Source: an uncultured bacterium (GTDB lineage Bacteria > Pseudomonadota > Gammaproteobacteria > Burkholderiales > Burkholderiaceae_E). Taken from it: a stretch of 36,370 nucleotides of DNA. The notes beneath the pieces were generated by a model. That model saw only the letters and a list, made by a program, of their open reading frames with translations. It was not told the origin of the DNA and ran no database searches. The stretch is taken from the NCBI GenBank assembly GCA_903866395.1, contig CAIPNM010000253.1:1-36370 (forward strand). Direction: 5' to 3'. Below, one piece after another: positions 25,482 through 33,775 of this stretch. The position numbers and the translations under genes were made by a program. How positions within the stretch are numbered: the first letter of the stretch is position 1; every line of letters begins with the position of its first letter.

Positions 25482-26155
25482 CGCCGGCAACGCTCTTCGA
25501 TGCACTGGTGCAGTTTGGTCCTGACCTCTGGAAGGCCACCACCGATACTTTTCTCATGGTGGGGGTAACGCTCATAGCGGCTGTGGTGCTTGGTACCCCG
25601 CTCGGCGTCCTGCTCTTCAGCACCTCTTCCGGGGGGCTTTTCCCGCGGCCGCTGCTCAATGGTGTCGCCGGCTATCTGGTCAATGTCCTCCGCTCGTTTC
25701 CGTTCATCATTCTGCTGGTGCTGCTCATTCCGTTTTCGCGCATCGTCGTGGGCACCAGCATCGGGCCGCGCGCTGCTGCGGTCGCCTTGTCTGTCGCGGT
25801 CATTCCATACTTCGCCCGGCTGGTCGAGCAGAACCTTCGTGATGTGCCGCGCGGGATGATCGAAATGGCGCGCGCCTGCGGCGCGAGCCCGCTACAGATC
25901 GTTTCCCGGGTGCTGCTTCCTGAGGCCTTACCGGCCATTCTTGGAAGTCTCACGGTCACTGCAACCGGCTTCATCGCCTACTCGGCGGTGGCGGGTGCAG
26001 TCGGAGCGGGCGGTTTGGGTGATCTCGCCATCCGGTACGGTTACTATCGATTTGAAACCGCGGTGATGATCTGGTGCGTGGTCATCATGTTCGTGCTGGT
26101 GCAGTGCACCCAGTATCTGGGCGACTGGCTGGTACGCCGCAGCGACCGGCGCTAA
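25478..26155 (+). CDS. MetI-type ABC transporter permease
   Basis: This 225-residue permease has about five membrane helices, as is usual for MetI. The coupling loop that contacts the ATPase is visible as MIEMARACGASPLQIVSRVLLPEALP. The family motif YSAVAGAVGAGGLGDLAIRYGYYRF follows. The size matches MetI, and it sits between the ATPase and binding-protein genes in the canonical order. Start and metN stop overlap by four bases. Substrate specificity is not shown by the permease. Confidence 0.93.
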   Translation: MTPATLFDALVQFGPDLWKATTDTFLMVGVTLIAAVVLGTPLGVLLFSTSSGGLFPRPLLNGVAGYLVNVLRSFPFIILLVLLIPFSRIVVGTSIGPRAAAVALSVAVIPYFARLVEQNLRDVPRGMIEMARACGASPLQIVSRVLLPEALPAILGSLTVTATGFIAYSAVAGAVGAGGLGDLAIRYGYYRFETAVMIWCVVIMFVLVQCTQYLGDWLVRRSDRR

Positions 26156-26238
26156 CGCAAGGGTGGTTGCTCTCTACGCTCCAGACCCATTGCTCACAAC
26201 ACTTGCATTTTCACGAAGCCCATCTGCGGAGACCCAAC

Positions 26239-27045
26239 ATGAACAAGCGACTGTTTCTTCTCACCTGTGGTGCCGCGCTGGCCGGCGCTACGAGTCTGCC
26301 CGCAACCGCGCAGTCGGTACTGCGCATCGGGTTTTTCCCCGGTCCCTATGCGGATCAGTTCAAGCGTGGGGTACAACCCTTTCTCGAAAGTCAGGGTGTC
26401 AAGGTGCAGGCCACCGAGTTCTCCAACATTCTGCAGCTCAATTCCGCATTGATGGATGGCTCGCTCGATGCCAACGTGTTCCAGAACCGTGCCTACATGG
26501 AGACCTTCAATAGTCAGCACAAGGCCCGGTTGGTCGAAGTGCTGCAGGTGCCCAGCGCACCGCTGGGGCTCTATTCGAACAAGCACAAAAGCCTGGCGGC
26601 ACTTCCAGAGGGGGGCAGGGTGGCTGTCCCCAACGATCCTACCTCGCTGGGCCGCTCGCTCGCCTTCATGCAGTCGCAGGGGCTGATCACGATCGATGCA
26701 TCGGTGCCTGCGGGCCGTGCAACGGAAAAGAACGTCACCGGCAATCCCCGCAAACTGCAGCTGGTGCTGCTTGATGCGCCCCAAATGCCGCGAGCGTTGC
26801 CCGAGATGGATGCTGCGGCGATCCTCGGCAATCACGTCATCGCGGCGGGCATGTTGCTCTCCTCGGCTCTCGCGCTGGAGGATCCTGCGCCGCAATATCG
26901 GATCATTCTGGCCGCCCGTGACGACGTTGCGAAAGGCGCGCTGGTGGCGAAGCTCGTTGAGGGTTATAAATCCGACACCTATCGCCGATTCGTCGAAAAC
27001 GACCCCAAGGCCAAGGGCTTTTCGAGACCTGAGTACTGGCGCTGA
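26239..27045 (+). CDS. MetQ/NlpA-family periplasmic substrate-binding protein
   Basis: This 268-residue binding protein of the MetQ/NlpA family would deliver substrate to the MetNI-type complex. The start (ATG 26239, GCGGAG upstream) gives MNKRLFLLTCGAALAGATSL, with a probable signal peptidase I site at PATA-Q. A lipobox is not present, although MetQ is commonly a lipoprotein. Family motifs are LRIGFFPGPYADQFK, DANVFQNRAYMETFN, VPNDPTSLGRSLAFMQSQGL, LDAPQMPRALPEMDAAAILGNH, and the tail DTYRRFVENDPKAKGFSRPEYW. The non-lipidated form and the absence of a methionine-sensing domain in the ATPase suggest another ligand. Confidence 0.9.
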   Translation: MNKRLFLLTCGAALAGATSLPATAQSVLRIGFFPGPYADQFKRGVQPFLESQGVKVQATEFSNILQLNSALMDGSLDANVFQNRAYMETFNSQHKARLVEVLQVPSAPLGLYSNKHKSLAALPEGGRVAVPNDPTSLGRSLAFMQSQGLITIDASVPAGRATEKNVTGNPRKLQLVLLDAPQMPRALPEMDAAAILGNHVIAAGMLLSSALALEDPAPQYRIILAARDDVAKGALVAKLVEGYKSDTYRRFVENDPKAKGFSRPEYWR

Positions 27046-27061
27046 TACGAGGCGCGTGCAC

Positions 27062-28054
27062 ATGAGTGCCCCAGGCTTTGACCATGTCGGTCTGATCGTG
27101 CCCGATCTTGAGCGTAGTCGCGCGCGTTTTCAGGCGATGGGATTTTGCCTCAGTGCACGTGCGGATCACACGATGTCTGATCCCCAGGGCCAGACCGTTT
27201 CAGCGGGCAGTTCGCAACATACGCTGATGCTGCCCGAGGGGTATGTCGAACTGATGCAGATCACTGACCCCGGGTCGCGGCATCCGCTTGCGGCCGCCCC
27301 GGCTGCAAGGTTTGGTCTGCATGTGCTCGCGCTGTCGGTTCGCGATGCTGAGCAGGCCCACGCAGGATTCGATTCAGCCAGCCGGCAAACAGGCGCCGAT
27401 CCGGCCGCGCGCGTCGGGGTGCTGCGTCGTTGGTCCCGGCCGATTCGCGAACCGGATCGCGAAGGGATCGCACGCTTCGCGTTTTTTGATTCGCCCTGGG
27501 ATCCAAATGATCCCTCTTACCTTTGCTTTGTCGAGCATCTCACGCCAGAACTGCTTCGATCACCCGCAGATTGTGCGCATGCCAATGGGGCGCGATCGGT
27601 GCGCGAGATCTGCTACGTCGGACCCCTCGAGGCGGTCGCGGCATTTGCACGCAGGCTCGCGGCGTTTGGACTGCCTGCGCGTCCCGATTCGGGTGCCTCC
27701 ACACTTGGCGGCCTCCGGAAGATTGGCGCGACGCCAGCGCTGCGAACGCACGGCGCCGGTCGTGCGCTCCCCGCACTCGTGATTGAAATGGGCGATACGT
27801 TGCTGCGCTTTGAGATTGACGCCGATGCTGTGGCGCTGAGGCCTGTGGCTCTGGAGTTAGGCTTCGACTCCATCGATGCCCTGGCAAGCGGATGTCGAGA
27901 GGCCGGCATCGCGTGCACGCCGTGGCCGGGCTCGGATCATTCCTCCGGGGCAGCACCATCTGGCACCGGGCGCGGCGGCGGGCGGCCGGCTGTGAGGCGG
28001 CTGGCGGTCGAAATCGGCGAGCAGTGCGGCTTGACGTTGATCGCATCAAGCTGA
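27062..28054 (+). CDS. VOC (glyoxalase-like) superfamily protein
   Basis: This predicted 330-residue protein of the vicinal-oxygen-chelate superfamily resembles the Glyoxalase_3 group. It starts MSAPGFDHVGLIVPDLERSRARFQ, the usual first beta-alpha-beta unit. A second, weaker half is present from about residue 180 (SVREICYVGPLEAVAAFARRLAAFGLPA). The metal-ligand pattern is plausible (FDHVGL, then GLHVLALSV, then FVEHLTP), but the reaction cannot be named. The gene begins 16 bases after metQ and is probably in the same operon. The extreme C-terminus is Gly/Ala/Ser-rich before VRRLAVEIGEQCGLTL. Confidence 0.8.
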   Translation: MSAPGFDHVGLIVPDLERSRARFQAMGFCLSARADHTMSDPQGQTVSAGSSQHTLMLPEGYVELMQITDPGSRHPLAAAPAARFGLHVLALSVRDAEQAHAGFDSASRQTGADPAARVGVLRRWSRPIREPDREGIARFAFFDSPWDPNDPSYLCFVEHLTPELLRSPADCAHANGARSVREICYVGPLEAVAAFARRLAAFGLPARPDSGASTLGGLRKIGATPALRTHGAGRALPALVIEMGDTLLRFEIDADAVALRPVALELGFDSIDALASGCREAGIACTPWPGSDHSSGAAPSGTGRGGGRPAVRRLAVEIGEQCGLTLIASS

Positions 28055-28088
28055 GCCAGCCGCCGCGCTCGCGCATCGATGCGCGCTG

Positions 28089-28117
28089 TTGCGGCCCCTC
28101 CATGAGTCCTATATATT
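28089..28117 (+). promoter_or_regulatory. Possible promoter of the Dpp-type transporter operon
   Basis: TTGCGG (28089-28094) and TATATT (28112-28117) are 17 bases apart; the -10 is strong, the -35 matches at three of six. It lies in the 91-base gap before the binding-protein gene, and a start near 28124 would place AAGGAG (28133-28138) in the leader. Confidence 0.45.
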
Positions 28118-28145
28118 GATTTTGCATCTGACAAGGAGATCGCGA

Positions 28146-29741
28146 ATGAAGCCGTGTGTGTCGATCAGGCCCTGGACCCGCAGTTATCTCGCAGTCACGC
28201 TCACAGCGATCGCGTTGCTCGCGTCGGCGTCGGGCGTCGCTGCGCAGCAGACGCTGGTGGTGGCCGCTCCTCAGACCCCCACCGGATTTGACGGCGATAT
28301 TCCCAAAGTTGCCACCCGCCAGATGATCGTGCAGGCAAACGAAAGCCTGGTGCGATTCAAGCGGATTCAAGGCGCGGACGGTCGCACTCAGCTCGACCCC
28401 ACCCAGGTGGAAGGTAACCTGGCTGAGAGCTGGACCGTATCGCCTGATGGAAAAACCTATGTGTTCAAGTTGCGCCAGGGCGTGAAAAGCGCCTGGGGTA
28501 ACGAGATGAAAGCCGATGACATCGTCTGGAGTCTCGAGCGCGCCTGGACGATCAAGCGCACCTCGTTCTTTCTCTACAACCTGATCGGTGTGGCGGAGTT
28601 CAAGAAAACCGGCGAGTACGAAGTCAGCATCGCGATGAAGCAGCCCACGCGGCTGCTGCTCCCCATGCTCACGATGTACTTCCCCACCCTTCACGATAAA
28701 ACCCAGGTCCTCAAGCACGCGACCGCAGACGACCCCTTCGGCAACAAATACATTGATCAGAATCTGGTGGGGTTTGGCGCTTACTACATCGATTCCTACA
28801 AGCCGGGCGAGCAGGTGGTGCTGCGCGCCAATCCCAATTATTTCCGCGGCAAGCCCTATTACGATCGGGTGATTTATCGCGAGGTGCCGTCGCTTTCCAA
28901 TCGGGTTGCGCTCTTGAAGACCGGGCAGGTTCAGTGGCTGGAAGACACTCCGCTCAAGCAGGTGGCTGACCTTAAACGCGATCGCACGGTCAAGGTCGAA
29001 TCAGTCACGGGCACTCAGCCGGCGGCGGTCAAGTTCAACATGGGGATCAAGCCCTTCGACGACCGCCGGGTTCGCGAGGCGGTCATGCTGGCCACCGACT
29101 TCGACTCATTCAACAAGTCGGTATTCGAGGGGTTAGGCGTTCCCGTGACTTCGATTGTTCCGCCGACCGTGCCTGGACATGTCGCTGCGTTCAAACGTCC
29201 GGGGCGTGACGTTGCCAAGGCGAAAGCACTGCTCTCCGAGGCGGGCTACCCCAACGGAATCGATCTGCCCTATCTTTATGCCGGCACGTACTGGTGGATG
29301 GAGCCAGTCAGCATTCAGCTGCGCAGCCAATTGGCCGAGGCAGGAATTCGCCTCAATATCCAGCGTATTCCCGATCCGGAGTTCGTCAATCGCGGGTTGA
29401 TCAAAACGCGCGACATGCCGATGTTTCCAAGCGGAGACGCCACGTTCGTTCTTGATCCTGTCTTCACTGCCTGGATCTTTGCTTACCATAGCGGCGTGGC
29501 CAATCGCAATGCTTACAAGAACGACGAAGTCGAGAAACTGATCGGCGCCGCTCTGACCGAACTCGATGAAGGCAAGCGCAACGACCTGATCGCTCGCACG
29601 CAGCGTCTGCACGCTGCAGATAATGACTGGCTGTATCTCTACTACCCGGGCATCCACCAGGTCATGAACCCATGCATCAAGGGCTGGATCTGGCACCCCG
29701 ATGACTGGCCGCGATTCTCCGATCTGCGTTGCGAGCGTTGA
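28146..29741 (+). CDS. Dpp/Opp-type ABC transporter substrate-binding protein
   Basis: This 531-residue periplasmic binding protein of family 5 carries peptides or other small molecules to the permeases encoded next. The signal peptide ends at about residue 34 (ASGVAA-QQ). Family motifs are NLAESWTVSPDGKTYVFKLRQGV, ADDIVWSLERA, GFGAYYIDSYKPGEQVVLRANPNYF, YDRVIYREVPSLSNRVALLKTG, FNMGIKPFDDRRVREAVMLATD, and AKALLSEAGYPNG. The length is normal. AAGGAG is seven bases upstream of the ATG. A 130-base gap with a hairpin follows before the first permease. Confidence 0.93.
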   Translation: MKPCVSIRPWTRSYLAVTLTAIALLASASGVAAQQTLVVAAPQTPTGFDGDIPKVATRQMIVQANESLVRFKRIQGADGRTQLDPTQVEGNLAESWTVSPDGKTYVFKLRQGVKSAWGNEMKADDIVWSLERAWTIKRTSFFLYNLIGVAEFKKTGEYEVSIAMKQPTRLLLPMLTMYFPTLHDKTQVLKHATADDPFGNKYIDQNLVGFGAYYIDSYKPGEQVVLRANPNYFRGKPYYDRVIYREVPSLSNRVALLKTGQVQWLEDTPLKQVADLKRDRTVKVESVTGTQPAAVKFNMGIKPFDDRRVREAVMLATDFDSFNKSVFEGLGVPVTSIVPPTVPGHVAAFKRPGRDVAKAKALLSEAGYPNGIDLPYLYAGTYWWMEPVSIQLRSQLAEAGIRLNIQRIPDPEFVNRGLIKTRDMPMFPSGDATFVLDPVFTAWIFAYHSGVANRNAYKNDEVEKLIGAALTELDEGKRNDLIARTQRLHAADNDWLYLYYPGIHQVMNPCIKGWIWHPDDWPRFSDLRCER

Positions 29742-29805
29742 GGTCGCGATCGCCGAACGCGTCGCGAAGATGGGTGCCCAGGGGCTGGGGATGGGGCGTT
29801 CGCTG

Positions 29806-29834
29806 CGCCGTCCCCGCGCCTCGGGGCTGCGGCG
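29806..29834 (+). other. Hairpin between binding-protein and permease genes
   Basis: CGCCG (29806-29810) pairs with CGGCG (29830-29834), and CCCCG (29812-29816) pairs with CGGGG (29822-29826), around loop CGCCT with a 1/3 internal loop. No T-run follows. Hairpins at this point often stabilise the upstream mRNA so that binding protein exceeds permease. Confidence 0.5.
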
Positions 29835-29871
29835 GTCGCTCAGCGGCCCGCGCTGATCTCGGCTGTTTCCC

Positions 29872-30894
29872 ATGCTTGCTGTCCTGCAACTGATCCTGCG
29901 CCGGCTCGCGCTCGCGCTGCCCATTCTGTTCGGCGTTCTGTTGTTTACCTTCATGCTGGTGCGGCTGGGCGATAGCGACCCGGTGGGCATGCTGGCCGGA
30001 CCTACGGCGAGCGAGGCTGAAATCGCTGCCATTCGTGCCACCTATAAGCTCGACCAGCCGCTGCTCACTCAATTTTTTGAATATGTCCGCCGCGTTGCGC
30101 ATGGCGACCTGGGTATTTCGTGGCTCTCGAATCGCCCGGTGCTCACCGAGTTATTGCAGCGCCTGCCCGCCACGCTTGAACTGGTCCTGGTGGGGTCCGC
30201 TGTGGGAGGGCTTGTGGGTATTTGGTCGGGTATGCGGGCAGCCCGTTCGGTCAATGGCCGCTTCGATCAGCTGAGTCGCCTCCTGTCCCTGTTTGGATTC
30301 GGTATGCCCACGATCTTCCTCGGACTTGCCCTCATTTTTGTGTTCTTTTTCATTCTGGGGTGGGCCCCGCCACCGATGGGAAGGATTGATCTCATGATCA
30401 CGGCGCCGCCCGTGATTACCGGCAGCTATCTGATTGATGCGCTCCTTGCCCGGGATCTTCAGGCTGCATGGTCGGCGGCCGGTCGAATGGTGTTGCCGTG
30501 CGCGGTGGTGGCGATCGTGTTTGCTGCGCCCATGCTCAAGCAAACACGTGCGATTGCGCTCGATGTTCGGGCAAGTGATTACGTTCGGTATGCGCGGGCG
30601 GCCGGCCTCCCGCACAGCATGGTCGAGCGGATGGTGTGGCGTAATTCGGCGGTTCCCATCATCACCTACGGCGCCACCGAGCTCACCGCCCTGTTTGGCG
30701 CCGCATCGGTGCTTGAACTGATCTTCTCCTGGGGTGGCGTGTCGCAGTTTGGTCTGACCGCCATCCTCAAGGCTGACTTTGCCGTGGTCCAGGGCTATGT
30801 CCTGCTGATGTCAGCGCTCGCGATGCTGGTGTTTGCCCTCGGTGATCTGCTGGTGCTCAAGCTCGAACCCCGCGCTCACGAGGTGAGCCGGTGA
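29872..30894 (+). CDS. Dpp/Opp-type ABC transporter permease, DppB-like
   Basis: This 340-residue inner-membrane permease has about six helices. It begins MLAVLQLILRRLALALPILFG, then FMLVRLGDSDPVGMLAG and the DppB family segment IRATYKLDQPLLTQFFEYV, followed by GDLGISW. The coupling loop is VRYARAAGLPHSMVERMVWRNSAVPII. A large periplasmic loop precedes it. The stop overlaps the next start as GTGA. It forms a heterodimer with the DppC-like protein encoded next. Confidence 0.93.
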   Translation: MLAVLQLILRRLALALPILFGVLLFTFMLVRLGDSDPVGMLAGPTASEAEIAAIRATYKLDQPLLTQFFEYVRRVAHGDLGISWLSNRPVLTELLQRLPATLELVLVGSAVGGLVGIWSGMRAARSVNGRFDQLSRLLSLFGFGMPTIFLGLALIFVFFFILGWAPPPMGRIDLMITAPPVITGSYLIDALLARDLQAAWSAAGRMVLPCAVVAIVFAAPMLKQTRAIALDVRASDYVRYARAAGLPHSMVERMVWRNSAVPIITYGATELTALFGAASVLELIFSWGGVSQFGLTAILKADFAVVQGYVLLMSALAMLVFALGDLLVLKLEPRAHEVSR

Positions 30895-31757
30895 ACGGCC
30901 GCGTCAGTTTGTGGCAGTTGCGAACCGTTGCGCTGGTCCGGGCCTCACCCACCGGTGCGGTGGGGCTGGCCATCATGCTGGCATTCGCGCTTCTTGCGGT
31001 CTTGGCGCCTGTGTTTGCGCCCTACGATCCGGTCAAACCTTTCGCCGATCATGTGCTGGCTGAGCCCGGCACGCGCTTTCTGCTTGGCACTGACGGCAAC
31101 GGCATGGATGTGCTGTCAAGAACCTTCTATGGCGCACGCTACGCTTACGGCATCGCAATACCGGTGCTGCTGTTCGGTTTTCTGGTGGGTGTGCCGATCG
31201 GCTTGTATGCGGGGTTTCGCGGCGGCTGGTTTGATGAAATCACGCTGCGCATCATGGACGCGCTGCGGGTGTTTCCTTCGATCATTCTTGCGCTTGCGAT
31301 TGTCTCGGCGACCGGGCAATCGCTTGCCAACGTCGTGCTGGTGATTGGCATGCTTGATGTGCCGGTCTTCGCGAGGCTGGTCCGTGCGGAGGTGCTGGCG
31401 CTTCGTTCCAGTGGATTTGTCGAGGCTGCGATCAATGCCGGCAATCCAACCTGGCGAATCGTGTTTGTCCACCTGTTACCCAACTGCATTCGCGGCGCCA
31501 TGGCTCAGATGCCGATCCGAATGGCCTGGGCGGTGAGGGTGTCGGCGACGCTTGCCTTCATCGGCGTTGGCATTCAGGCGCCCACACCCGAGTGGGGTGC
31601 CATGATCCGTCAGGGCGCCGAATACATGGTGAGCGGCGAGTGGTGGGTCTCCATCGTGCCGGGCCTCGCGCTGGTCATTCTGATCATCGGGTTTTCAATG
31701 TTCGGTGACGGGCTCGAGGAACTTCTCGATCCGCGCCGAAACAAGACCAGCCGATGA
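30891..31757 (+). CDS. Dpp/Opp-type ABC transporter permease, DppC-like
   Basis: This 288-residue permease starts at a GTG overlapping the previous stop. Features are the first helix with AIMLAFALLAVLAPVFAPYDP and the family signature FLLGTDGNGMDVLSRTFYGAR. The coupling loop FVEAAINAGNPTWRIVFVHLLPNC comes next, and the end is DGLEELLDPR. Six helices are expected. It pairs with the upstream permease, and the first ATPase gene starts 7 bases downstream. Confidence 0.93.
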   Translation: MNGRVSLWQLRTVALVRASPTGAVGLAIMLAFALLAVLAPVFAPYDPVKPFADHVLAEPGTRFLLGTDGNGMDVLSRTFYGARYAYGIAIPVLLFGFLVGVPIGLYAGFRGGWFDEITLRIMDALRVFPSIILALAIVSATGQSLANVVLVIGMLDVPVFARLVRAEVLALRSSGFVEAAINAGNPTWRIVFVHLLPNCIRGAMAQMPIRMAWAVRVSATLAFIGVGIQAPTPEWGAMIRQGAEYMVSGEWWVSIVPGLALVILIIGFSMFGDGLEELLDPRRNKTSR

Positions 31758-31764
31758 GAGCGTC

Positions 31765-32742
31765 ATGAGCCTGCTCCGGGTGCGCGATCTGCATGTCCAC
31801 TTCGTGGCGCGTGACCGCTACGATCAGGTGCGCGTTGCGCGAGCGCTCAACGGGGTCGACCTCAGCGTCGACCGCGGGGAGATTTTTGGATTGGTGGGCG
31901 AAACCGGTGCCGGTAAATCCCTCACAGCGCATGCAATCATGGGACTGCTGCGAGAGCCCGCACGGCGGGTAGGTGGCAGTATCGAATTCGACGGTCGTGA
32001 ACTCACGGTGATCAGCGATGACGAGCTGAATTCAATTCGTGGCGATCAGATTGCCATGGTTGTCCAGTCGCCACGAACGTCGCTCGATCCGCTCACCCGT
32101 GTGGGTGAGCAGATCGCCCGCATCCACCGGGTGCACCGTGAGGCAAGCGCGGAGCAGGCGCAGGCCCGCGCCCTTCAGATGATGCAGGCGGTCGGTATCC
32201 CCGATCCCCAGGCGCGTATGCGGGCATGGCCGCATCAGTTCTCTGGCGGCATGGCGCAACGCGTGCTGATTGCAATGGCACTCGTCAATGATCCGCAGCT
32301 CCTGATCGCAGACGAACCCTCGACCGGTCTGGATGTCACCGTTCAGGCACAAATTCTGGATTTGTTGCGAGCCAGTGTGCGGGAGCGACAGTTGGCTGCG
32401 CTCCTCATCACGCATGACCTGGGTGTGGTGGCCCAGGTGTGTGACCGGGTCGGCGTGATGTTTGCAGGCGTGGTGGTCGAGGCTGGCCCGGTCGAGCAGG
32501 TATTCACCCAACCGCTTCATCCCTACACTCGGCATCTGATCGGCAGCTCCCCGGATCGGCTGACACTGGGGCGGGGTGCGGTGCGCGCTGGTGCGGCGCC
32601 CGACCTCTACAACCTTCCTCCGGGGTGTCCGTATCAGAATCGCTGCCCGCGCGCGCAGCCGGTCTGTCAGGGCGAGCTGATGCCATTACCCGTTGACGAG
32701 GCGCATGGTGCGCGCTGTCATTTCCCGGAGCCTGGGCCATGA
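31765..32742 (+). CDS. Dpp/Opp-type ABC transporter ATPase, DppD-like
   Basis: This 325-residue ATPase has Walker A GETGAGKS, the Q-loop VVQSPRTSLDPL, signature FSGGMAQRVLIAMAL, and Walker B LLIADEPSTGLDV. A C-terminal oligopeptide-transporter domain follows. Its cysteine cluster, CPYQNRCPRAQPVC, may bind an Fe-S cluster as in relatives. I chose ATG 31765 (MSLLRVRDLHVHFVARD), since an earlier start at 31705 would overlap the permease gene widely. The stop overlaps the next gene by four bases. Confidence 0.94.
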   Translation: MSLLRVRDLHVHFVARDRYDQVRVARALNGVDLSVDRGEIFGLVGETGAGKSLTAHAIMGLLREPARRVGGSIEFDGRELTVISDDELNSIRGDQIAMVVQSPRTSLDPLTRVGEQIARIHRVHREASAEQAQARALQMMQAVGIPDPQARMRAWPHQFSGGMAQRVLIAMALVNDPQLLIADEPSTGLDVTVQAQILDLLRASVRERQLAALLITHDLGVVAQVCDRVGVMFAGVVVEAGPVEQVFTQPLHPYTRHLIGSSPDRLTLGRGAVRAGAAPDLYNLPPGCPYQNRCPRAQPVCQGELMPLPVDEAHGARCHFPEPGP

Positions 32743-33704
32743 CTGCCGCGCTGCAACTCGATCAGGTCGTCAAGCACTTCTCCGGACCACGGCGCGGCAC
32801 CAAGGTACACGCTGTCAACGATGTTTCATTCAGCGTCGCGCCTGGCGAGACCGTGGCGCTGGTGGGTGAATCGGGCTCCGGCAAGACCACACTGGGACGG
32901 CTCGCGCTCCAGCTTGAACGCGTCACCTCGGGTCGTGTGCTGCTTGAAGGGCGCGATATCACGCAGCTCAGCCAGTCGGCTCTGCGAGCGCTGAGGCCCC
33001 ATATGCAGATGGTGTTTCAGGATCCCTGGGCAACGCTCAACCCTCGAATGAGGATCCGGTCAGTGCTCGAGGAGCCGCTCAAGCTGCACACCCCGCTCAG
33101 TGCATCCGAGCGGCTCGCGCGCATGGTGGGCATGGCTGAGCGGGTGCATCTCGGCGGCAGTCTTCTTGATCGTTTTCCGGCGCAGCTCTCGGGCGGTCAG
33201 CTGCAACGTGTCGCGCTGGCCCGGGCGCTCATGACCCAACCTCGGCTGGTGGTCCTTGATGAGCCCACCAGCTCGCTTGATCTATCGGTACGCGCCGAAA
33301 TTCTTGAGCTCCTTGCCGAGCTCCGCGCGCAGAGCCAGGTGTCGTACCTGTTCATTACGCATGACCTGGGTACGGTCCGTCTGATTGCTGATCGGATCGT
33401 GGTGCTCTACCTGGGCGCAATCGTCGAGAGCGGACCCACCGCTCAGATTTTCAATGAGGCCCGCCATCCTTATACGCGGGCCCTGTTCTCGGCGCAGCTC
33501 TCCACCGATGTGCGCGAACGTCGAGAACGGGTGGTGCTGCAGGGAGAGATCCCCAGCCCGGTCAATCTTCCCCGGGGCTGCAGCTTCGCTGGCCGCTGCC
33601 CGGCCGCGGACGATCGCTGTCGAGTGGAGCGACCGCCGCTGGTAACCGAGCGGGCGGTTCAGATTGCCTGCTTCAAACCGGGTGTCGCGATTACAGCACG
33701 TTAA
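32739..33704 (+). CDS. Dpp/Opp-type ABC transporter ATPase, DppF-like
   Basis: This 321-residue ATPase is the partner of the preceding one. Walker A is GESGSGKTTLGRLAL, Q-loop VFQDPWATLNPRMRI, signature LSGGQLQRVALARAL, and Walker B LVVLDEPTSSLDLSV. The C-terminal domain again has a cysteine cluster (CSFAGRCPAADDRC). It completes a five-gene importer. The MmgE/PrpD gene follows after 71 bases, with no terminator in between, so a common transcript is likely. Confidence 0.94.
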   Translation: MTAALQLDQVVKHFSGPRRGTKVHAVNDVSFSVAPGETVALVGESGSGKTTLGRLALQLERVTSGRVLLEGRDITQLSQSALRALRPHMQMVFQDPWATLNPRMRIRSVLEEPLKLHTPLSASERLARMVGMAERVHLGGSLLDRFPAQLSGGQLQRVALARALMTQPRLVVLDEPTSSLDLSVRAEILELLAELRAQSQVSYLFITHDLGTVRLIADRIVVLYLGAIVESGPTAQIFNEARHPYTRALFSAQLSTDVRERRERVVLQGEIPSPVNLPRGCSFAGRCPAADDRCRVERPPLVTERAVQIACFKPGVAITAR

Positions 33705-33775
33705 GATCATTGAGATTTAGCTGCCGGGCCGTGGCGAGCCGCGCGCAGGGCAGCGGAGCTAACGGGAGAATCCTC

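Noticed and set aside
27540-28718. Minus-strand open frame spanning the VOC and binding-protein genes
   Set aside because: It crosses a promoter region and two plausible plus-strand genes, and its product is Arg/Pro-rich without protein-like features.
29133-30041. Minus-strand open frame across the end of the binding-protein gene and start of the permease gene
   Set aside because: Both plus-strand genes are secure and the antisense product has no recognisable fold.
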